In this document: positions 5,727-10,592 of the stretch, piece by piece
Layout of the letters: every line of letters begins with the position of its first letter
Numbering within the stretch: position 1 is the first letter of the stretch
Translations under genes and position numbers: made by a program
Source of the DNA: an uncultured Actinomyces sp.
GTDB taxonomy: Bacteria > Actinomycetota > Actinomycetes > Actinomycetales > Actinomycetaceae
Reading direction: 5' to 3'
Assembly: GCA_937926415.1 (NCBI GenBank)
Contig: CALBAF010000154.1
Location: 1-10,592, forward strand
DNA length: 10,592 nt
The notes under the pieces: generated by a model
The model's input: only the letters and a program-made list of their open reading frames with translations
Database searches by the model: none
What the model was told of the DNA's origin: nothing

Positions 5727-7187
5727 TCACGACGAGCGCGGCGTGAACGCCACGATGCTGTTGTCGACGATGCCGACGACGAGGTCGTCAAACACCCAGG
5801 TGAGGTCCTTGGCTGCGTTGAGTTCCTCGGAGACGTATGAGCTTCCGTTCCTCGTATCGACGAAGACCTCCTCGTTGTCCCGCTGTAGCGTGTTGAACTG
5901 GGCGAACACCACGTCGGCTCCGGGGCTGACGCGGATGTCTGAGGGTGAGTACGCCACGTACGTATGGTTGAGGTTGTTGTCGTTGGGGCATACCGAGCGG
6001 CTGGGGCTACCGTCCGTCGGTGTGACCGTGAGGATGGGGCATTGCTCTCCCTTTGCCCGGTTCACCTCTTTCGCCGTTGCCGTCGCCCATGTCGGAGCTG
6101 AGCCAGAGAAAAACTCCTGAATATCGGCGACGGAGGGCGCAGTCCCGTCGTTCGTCGTCATGCGCCCTCCCGTTGAGGCAGGCTGTAATCCCACGAGGAA
6201 CCCGCCCGCATCGAAGGTGAGGGCTGTGTAGTCGTCGTAGACGACGACGCCGTCTCGTGCGATGAGTAGATCGCGTGGCTCCTCAGGGTTGTAGGAGGCG
6301 GGGTCCTCAAGGTTTGTGACGACTCCGGTAAGTGGGTCAATGAGCTGAGCCGGATGCTGGTCGGTGTTGATCGGCAGGAGAACTCTCGTCGTTTCGCCGT
6401 TCGTGATGACTCTGCTGACGGGATAGGTGATCTGGTCCTGGTTCAGATTCGTGAAGTTGTGTGGAGCCGTCCTGGATGTCCACTTCTGCGTCCAGTCGGA
6501 GGCCCCTCGTTCCCAGCCGTCGCATGCCACGTCCTCGTCACACGCTACGAGAACATCGTCGGCAAGTGCGACCGGCTTCATGTCTTTCCAAGGGGTGTGC
6601 GACAGTCGCCCGGTTGCCTTGTGAATGATGACGGAATTGAACACGATGTCCGTGTCGGTAACGACGAATGTGGACGTGTCGATGAATGGGGACTTCTGCT
6701 TCTTCTCATCCCACAGCAGGCGCGGCTCGGTGCCGGACAGGTCATACGCCTGCGCGGTAAAGGTCCTCGAGGGTCCCAGAACGGACTGGAAGGTGACGTA
6801 GAGCGTGCTTCCTTCAGCGTAGAGGAAGACGGTAGCGTTCTTATCCTCAGGGTTAAGGGGGAGTCTCCACGCCGTCTCGACGCCCGATGCCCAGGCGGGG
6901 GAGAGCGATCCCGTGCTCGCGGCGTCCCCCGAGTAACCGACGGTGGGCTCGGAGGCGAATGAACGCTGAGGGTCCGGTGTCGAGGGTGACGACGTGAGCC
7001 AGTTGATGCCGAAGACTGCGGTCATGACAACGGCGGTCAGAAGCACGACGAGGAGGACCGTCATCCCGCGTTTTCTCGCCCGAGGTTTGGATCCGTCGGG
7101 CTGGGGGATTGGGGGCGCTCCGCTGGGCGGCACCCACTCCGCGGCATGCGGGGGAGTGCTCGTGCCCGTGTGATCGTCATTGGTCAT
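5727..7187 (-). CDS. Membrane-anchored propeller-like surface protein, paralogue 3
   Basis: A 486-residue protein. The 41-residue cytoplasmic tail is proline-rich and ends in K-P-R-A-R-K-R-G, followed by a membrane segment (about 42-64) and a short S/T/P linker. The ectodomain shows the family boxes: G-Y-S-G-D-A-A-S-T...L-S-P-A-W-A-S-G (84-102), A-E-G-S-T-L-Y-V (124-131), A-Y-D-L-S-G-T-E-P (147-155), C216-x5-C222-D-G-W, a second pair C383/C400, and W-V-F-D-D (464-468). In place of A-P-W-G it has T-P-W-K, and the K-A-T-G turn is kept. The ATG at 7187 has no Shine-Dalgarno sequence, but TAGAAA lies 6 nt before it, so the message may be leaderless. The family is unrecognised and an extracytoplasmic ligand-binding or scaffold role is only a guess. 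Confidence 0.85.
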   Translation of the reverse strand: MTNDDHTGTSTPPHAAEWVPPSGAPPIPQPDGSKPRARKRGMTVLLVVLLTAVVMTAVFGINWLTSSPSTPDPQRSFASEPTVGYSGDAASTGSLSPAWASGVETAWRLPLNPEDKNATVFLYAEGSTLYVTFQSVLGPSRTFTAQAYDLSGTEPRLLWDEKKQKSPFIDTSTFVVTDTDIVFNSVIIHKATGRLSHTPWKDMKPVALADDVLVACDEDVACDGWERGASDWTQKWTSRTAPHNFTNLNQDQITYPVSRVITNGETTRVLLPINTDQHPAQLIDPLTGVVTNLEDPASYNPEEPRDLLIARDGVVVYDDYTALTFDAGGFLVGLQPASTGGRMTTNDGTAPSVADIQEFFSGSAPTWATATAKEVNRAKGEQCPILTVTPTDGSPSRSVCPNDNNLNHTYVAYSPSDIRVSPGADVVFAQFNTLQRDNEEVFVDTRNGSSYVSEELNAAKDLTWVFDDLVVGIVDNSIVAFTPRSS

Positions 7188-7237
7188 GAGTAGTTTCTAT
7201 CACACGGCAGTGTCGATGTGATAACCGGATATTGACC
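7188..7237 (-). promoter_or_regulatory. Candidate leaderless promoter of paralogue 3
   Basis: A 50-bp gap between the stop of paralogue 2 and the ATG of paralogue 3. On the minus strand TAGAAA (7194-7199) lies 6 nt before the ATG, which would put the transcript start at or next to the A of the ATG. TTATCA (7219-7224) is a possible -35, 19 bp upstream. Inside the spacer, tatcacacggcagtgtcg (7198-7215) is identical in the next gap and contains a near-palindrome ACAC-GGCA-GTGT. In this copy alone TATCACA (7198-7204) and TGTGATA (7217-7223) also form a 7-bp inverted repeat. Together they look like an operator over a promoter. The spacing of 19 is longer than ideal. Confidence 0.45.
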
Positions 7238-7309
7238 TCAGGACGACGCCGGTACGAAGGCCTTGATGCCGCTCTTGGTCATGCCGATGAGCATGTCGTC
7301 GAAGACCCA
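7188..7309. repeat. 122-bp duplicated tract, copy 1 (gap plus 3' end of paralogue 2)
   Basis: This tract aligns without gaps to 9026-9147. It covers the intergenic 50 bp (40/50 identical) and the last 72 bp of the coding sequence including the stop (69/72 identical). Beyond this the two genes diverge quickly. The near-identity marks a recent tandem duplication breakpoint or a gene-conversion tract. Confidence 0.85.
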
Positions 7310-9025
7310 GGTCAGCTGCGTGGCCTCCGTGAGGCTTTTTGACGAGTCCGATGACCCGTCGGCGGTATCGATGACGTAGCTGGTCGTGTCCCGGGGGCTG
7401 AAGGACCTGACATACAGGGCCGACCCGTCGGTGCTGACGCGCAGGTCCTCCGGGGTGAAGGAGCAGTCATCGTTCATGCGCAGGCGTGCGGTATCGGGGA
7501 TGGGGGCCTCGCGCGTCGAGTCGTCGGCCGTCAGGGTCACCTCGAGAGAGCACTCGCCGGTGCCGGTCACGCGCGCCGTCCCCGATGCCCACTCTGCTCT
7601 GCCCTGCGTCATGAATGCCTCGATCTGCGACGTGGTCGCATGAGTTCCGTCCATGCTGGGCACGCCCAGATTGTGCTCGGCTGTAAACGTCGACTGGAAG
7701 TTGCCCTCGCTGTCGAAGATTGAGGCGCGAGATGTGGATTTCTCGAAGACGATGAAGCCGTCGGAGGCGACCTCGACCAGTCGATCCGTGGCGTTCCCAT
7801 CGGGACTGCTCAGGGTCGTGACGGCTCCGGAATGGACGTCGATGATCTGCGGGAGTTCATTGCTGGCGGTGGGGACTAGGACGGAGGTGTGCTCGCCGCT
7901 GCCGGAGACGACGGTACCCGCGGGAGCAAAGCCACGATTATCCGTATCCACACCTTGCGTGTTCTGTGTCGCCGTGGTCGTCGTCCACAGGTTCGTCCAC
8001 TCGTCGCCCTCCTGCTTCCAACCGCTGCACGTTGTCGTGGTCGAGCACGTCACTACGATGTTCTCGGCAAAGGCGAGGGGAAAGTCCGTTCCCCAGGGGG
8101 CCGAGGCCTCGTCCCCCGTCGCCTTGTCGAGGATGATGTCTCGGAAAAAGATCTGGTCGTCGCCTGAGACGAATGCGGGCGCATAGTCGGATTGGGCCGC
8201 CGGGGTGTTCGTTCGGATGGGCGTCGCCCACAGGGCTCGGGGCGTGCGGCCGGACAGGTCGTAGGCCCCAACCGTATAGGTGGAACTATTCGCGTGTACG
8301 GCGACACCGAAGGCCACATACAGGGTCGAGCCTTCCACGTACATCGGGTGCGTCACTGAGGCCACACCACTGGGCTTGGGGATTGTCCAAGCGGTACTCA
8401 CTCCTGCAGCCCACGCGGGTGACAGGGCGTGCGTGTTTTGTGCGGTGCCGCTGTAACCGGGTGACGGTATTGTCGGTGCCTGTGTGCTTGCCAGGTACGG
8501 GACCTTGACGGGAGCCGGGGTATTGGTATTACTGCCGACGCGGACCAGGTGGGAGATGAGGGCGATGAGGGAACAGATGACCCAGAACGCGAGCTTGATT
8601 CGCGCGGCGGTTGTTTTGTTGTTGTCCTCGCTCTGGGGTTGGCTGGGTGCCGGGGCCGGGGCGGTCGTAGTGGCCGTGGCGGTGGCGGTGTCGGTCTTCG
8701 CCTGGGCTGGCTTCGCCTGTGCTGGCTTCTCCCGGGCCGAGGCCGTGACCGCTCTCGTGGGTGTGGGCGCGGGCGTGTTTATCGTTGTGGTTGAGCGCTT
8801 GCGAGATCCCCGGCGGCCGGGAGGAGCGTACTTGAGCAGTTCGGTCCTGGAGTAGGCGTGGGGCGTGTCCAACGCGGGAGTAAAGTGTGCAGCCGGATCG
8901 ACCCGCGCCGAGGCGTTGGAACCCGCCCGAGTCGCCCCGGCCTCGTCGTTGCCGGTAGGAGGGGCGAACCTGAGGAGTTCGTCCCCCTCGCTCGAGGAGT
9001 CGATGTGCGGCTCGTCGTTGCTCAT
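7238..9025 (-). CDS. Membrane-anchored propeller-like surface protein, paralogue 2 (long cytoplasmic tail)
   Basis: A 595-residue protein, the longest of the four. The extra length is all in a cytoplasmic tail of about 142 residues. The tail carries a duplicated short motif, E-L-L-R-F-A-P-P (16-23) and E-L-L-K-Y-A-P-P (62-69), then a basic patch and a low-complexity Ala/Thr/Pro/Lys/Gln region (about 100-132). One membrane segment follows (about 143-163). The ectodomain has G-Y-S-G-T-A-Q-N-T...L-S-P-A-W (190-205), E-G-S-T-L-Y-V (231-237), A-Y-D-L-S-G (254-259), A-P-W-G (309-312), C327-x5-C333-S-G-W, C492/C521 and W-V-F-D-D (573-577). It is closest to paralogue 1, and the 3' ends are near-identical in DNA. 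The ATG at 9025 has no ribosome site; TACAAA stands 6 nt upstream. Such beta-strand boxes resemble PQQ/BamB propellers, but no enzyme residues are evident. Confidence 0.87.
   Translation of the reverse strand: MSNDEPHIDSSSEGDELLRFAPPTGNDEAGATRAGSNASARVDPAAHFTPALDTPHAYSRTELLKYAPPGRRGSRKRSTTTINTPAPTPTRAVTASAREKPAQAKPAQAKTDTATATATTTAPAPAPSQPQSEDNNKTTAARIKLAFWVICSLIALISHLVRVGSNTNTPAPVKVPYLASTQAPTIPSPGYSGTAQNTHALSPAWAAGVSTAWTIPKPSGVASVTHPMYVEGSTLYVAFGVAVHANSSTYTVGAYDLSGRTPRALWATPIRTNTPAAQSDYAPAFVSGDDQIFFRDIILDKATGDEASAPWGTDFPLAFAENIVVTCSTTTTCSGWKQEGDEWTNLWTTTTATQNTQGVDTDNRGFAPAGTVVSGSGEHTSVLVPTASNELPQIIDVHSGAVTTLSSPDGNATDRLVEVASDGFIVFEKSTSRASIFDSEGNFQSTFTAEHNLGVPSMDGTHATTSQIEAFMTQGRAEWASGTARVTGTGECSLEVTLTADDSTREAPIPDTARLRMNDDCSFTPEDLRVSTDGSALYVRSFSPRDTTSYVIDTADGSSDSSKSLTEATQLTWVFDDMLIGMTKSGIKAFVPASS
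8636..8728 (-). repeat. Low-complexity coding repeats in the paralogue 2 tail
   Basis: This stretch encodes K-P-A-Q-A-K-P-A-Q-A-K followed by alternating Thr-Ala and Pro-Ala dipeptides. At DNA level it holds short imperfect tandem units (a gctggcttc-type 15-mer and ggcggt/ggccgt triplet runs). It is likely disordered, cytoplasmic and prone to length change by slippage. Confidence 0.7.
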
Positions 9026-9075
9026 GAGGCGTTTGTATCACACGGCAGTGTCGGCATGGTAACCGGATGGTGGCC
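9026..9075 (-). promoter_or_regulatory. Candidate leaderless promoter of paralogue 2
   Basis: Also exactly 50 bp and 40/50 identical to 7188-7237. On the minus strand TACAAA (9032-9037) is 6 nt before the ATG at 9025, with TTACCA (9057-9062) 19 bp upstream. The 18-bp core at 9036-9053 is unchanged from the other gap. No Shine-Dalgarno sequence is present, so a leaderless message is the simplest reading. Confidence 0.45.
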
Positions 9076-9147
9076 TCAGGACGACGCCGGTACGAAGGCC
9101 TTGAGGCCGCTCTCGGTCATGCCGATGATCATGTCGTCGAAGACCCA
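9026..9147. repeat. 122-bp duplicated tract, copy 2 (gap plus 3' end of paralogue 1)
   Basis: Partner of 7188-7309. It ends the paralogue 1 gene and carries the promoter of paralogue 2. The coding part encodes the terminal F-D-D-M-I-I-G-M-T-E and K-A-F-V-P-A-S-S stretches. Confidence 0.85.
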
Positions 9148-10581
9148 CATGATCTGTTTCGGCGCGTTGAGTTCGGGTGAGGTGTAGATGGGGCCGTTGA
9201 CGGTATCGATGAAGAATCTGCTCTTGTCCTGGTAGGTGAAGGTATCGGCGTAGAGAACCGACGCATCCGCGCTGACGCGGACCTCCTCCGGTTCGAACAA
9301 GCACGAGCTGTTCATGAACGGACTCAGCGCTCCGGGCACCGGGGTCGTGTGCGTCGATCCGTCGGAGGTGAGGGTGATCTCGATGGAACAGTCGTTCTCG
9401 CCCACGAGGTCTACCGTGCCCGTCGACCAATTCGCGCGCTGGTAGGTCATGAAGGTCGTCAGGTCCGCGGTGCTCGGGTAGGTGCCGTCACGGCTCACCG
9501 CGGCAAGAGACACCTGTCCTCCGGTAGTGAATGTGGATTGGAGGGTTCCCTCACTGTCGAAGGCCATTCCCTGTTTCTTGCCGATGTCAACGACAATGAA
9601 GCCGTCGCTTCCCACCTCGACATAGTGACCAGTGCCTGGCGTGCCGGGTTCGGGCAGGGTCGTTGCCTCGCCGGTATGGATGTTGATGATCTGTGGGGAT
9701 TCCTGATAGCTGGTGGGGACCAGGACGGATGCGCGCGTACCGCTGCCGGCGAGAACCGCACCCTTGGGGGTGTAGCCGAGGCCATGGTTCGCAAATCCGT
9801 AGCTGGCCAGCGGATTTGTGGGTGTCGTCCACAGATTCGTCCATTCGCCGGAGGTGTGTGTCCACCCGCTGCACGAGGATGTCGTCGAGCAGGTCACCAC
9901 GATGCCGTCGGTCTGCGCGATGGGAAACTCCTTGCCCCACGGGGCCTGTGTCTGCTCGCCGGTCGCCTTGTCGATGACCACGTCGAGGAAAAAGAGCTGT
10001 GTCTCGCTCGACACGAACGCGGGTGTGTACGTCATGATCGCGGAGTTTTCCGTGGGGCCGATCGTGTCCCAGAGGAGAGCCGGGTCCTCCCCGGACAGGT
10101 CGTAGGCCAGAGTCCTGACGGCGGAACCACGCTGGCCCTCGATAGTGTCGTAGCCGGCGATGTAGAGGATCTGCCCCTCGGCGAACATATGCGGTCCGAA
10201 CTGAGTCATTTCCGCAGGCAACTCAAGCGTCCATGCGGTCGCCACGCCCGATGCCCACTGCGGCGATATGGAATGCGTGTTCGTGGCGCTGCCTCGGTAT
10301 CCGGGCCAGCGGGGCGGCAGCCCCTCCGCATACTCGCGCACCTCCGTGTCCGCCTGCGTACTCGCGCTCGACGAGGTCTGCTGCGACCAAGGATTCCACG
10401 ACGATGTGCGGTGACCAGGCGCAATGATTGAGAAGCCGACGCTGATAAGGATGATCCAGATGATCGACGTGAGGAGGAGATGGGGGCTCTTTTGTGCGGG
10501 TGCCGAGGCGCGCGGGGTCCTCGCGGGCGTGGACCCGACGGTGATGGCCGACTGCGGCGCCTGCTTGGCTGTGGGCGTCAT
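9076..10581 (-). CDS. Membrane-anchored propeller-like surface protein, paralogue 1
   Basis: About 501 residues from the ATG at 10581. The start is provisional: only 11 nt of upstream sequence are present, the frame stays open to the window edge, and no ribosome site is seen in that stretch. The basic, Ala/Pro-rich tail (1-33) precedes a membrane segment (about 34-54) and a Ser/Thr linker. Family boxes are G-Y-R-G-S-A-T-N-T...I-S-P-Q-W-A-S-G (94-112), A-E-G-Q-I-L-Y (134-140), A-Y-D-L-S-G-E-D-P (159-167), D-K-A-T-G-E (204-209), A-P-W-G (213-216), C231-x5-C237-S-G-W, C398/C427, R-V-S-A-D (435-439) and W-V-F-D-D (479-483). The protein end W-V-F-D-D-M-I-I-G-M-T-E differs from paralogue 2 by only a few residues. 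It is probably the first gene of this array in the window, and more copies could lie to the right. Confidence 0.85.
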   Translation of the reverse strand: MTPTAKQAPQSAITVGSTPARTPRASAPAQKSPHLLLTSIIWIILISVGFSIIAPGHRTSSWNPWSQQTSSSASTQADTEVREYAEGLPPRWPGYRGSATNTHSISPQWASGVATAWTLELPAEMTQFGPHMFAEGQILYIAGYDTIEGQRGSAVRTLAYDLSGEDPALLWDTIGPTENSAIMTYTPAFVSSETQLFFLDVVIDKATGEQTQAPWGKEFPIAQTDGIVVTCSTTSSCSGWTHTSGEWTNLWTTPTNPLASYGFANHGLGYTPKGAVLAGSGTRASVLVPTSYQESPQIINIHTGEATTLPEPGTPGTGHYVEVGSDGFIVVDIGKKQGMAFDSEGTLQSTFTTGGQVSLAAVSRDGTYPSTADLTTFMTYQRANWSTGTVDLVGENDCSIEITLTSDGSTHTTPVPGALSPFMNSSCLFEPEEVRVSADASVLYADTFTYQDKSRFFIDTVNGPIYTSPELNAPKQIMWVFDDMIIGMTESGLKAFVPASS

Positions 10582-10592
10582 CCGTGGCGAGG

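Overview
The window comes from a high-GC Gram-positive (actinobacterial) chromosome. Codon use is strongly GC-biased in the transporter gene, some starts have strong AGGAAGGAGG-type ribosome sites, and some genes appear to start at a -10 box with no leader. The oral/commensal Actinomycetaceae (Actinomyces/Schaalia-like) are my best guess, but that is an impression rather than a proof. There are no tRNA or rRNA genes, CRISPR arrays, insertion sequences or phage genes.

Layout. Bases 2-115 (+) are the last 37 codons of an IspD-like cytidylyltransferase. Three head-to-tail minus-strand genes (154-942, 1049-1873, 1878-2654) follow. They encode paralogous proteins of 258-274 residues with four membrane segments and a soluble C-terminal part; I recognise no named family. 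The first and last of the three share a 67-bp upstream segment that is 96% identical and carries the ribosome site and a likely promoter, although their coding sequences have diverged. A divergent plus-strand gene (2831-4180) encodes a UMF1/Atg22-type MFS transporter. It ends at a strong bulged hairpin (4215-4257) shared with the converging gene cluster.

Bases 4274-10581 (-) hold four consecutive paralogues of 473, 486, 595 and about 501 residues, transcribed from right to left. Each has a cytoplasmic N-terminal tail, one membrane segment and an extracytoplasmic ectodomain of about 400 residues. The ectodomain has PQQ/BamB-like beta-propeller signatures, a conserved C-x5-C-[SD]-G-W disulfide-type motif and a terminal W-V-F-D-D box. 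The tails differ completely, from about 20 to about 142 residues. Two of the genes (7187 and 9025 starts) have near-duplicate 50-bp upstream regions with a -10-like box exactly 6 nt before the ATG and no Shine-Dalgarno sequence, which suggests leaderless transcripts. A conserved near-palindrome lies between the proposed -35 and -10.

The region is therefore two lineage-specific families of envelope proteins, each locally amplified and placed side by side around a housekeeping-type transporter. Nothing in the sequence gives a biochemical function for either family. The propeller array is the best candidate for an undescribed surface system. The repeated regulatory DNA suggests each family is partly co-regulated internally and has undergone recent duplication or gene conversion.
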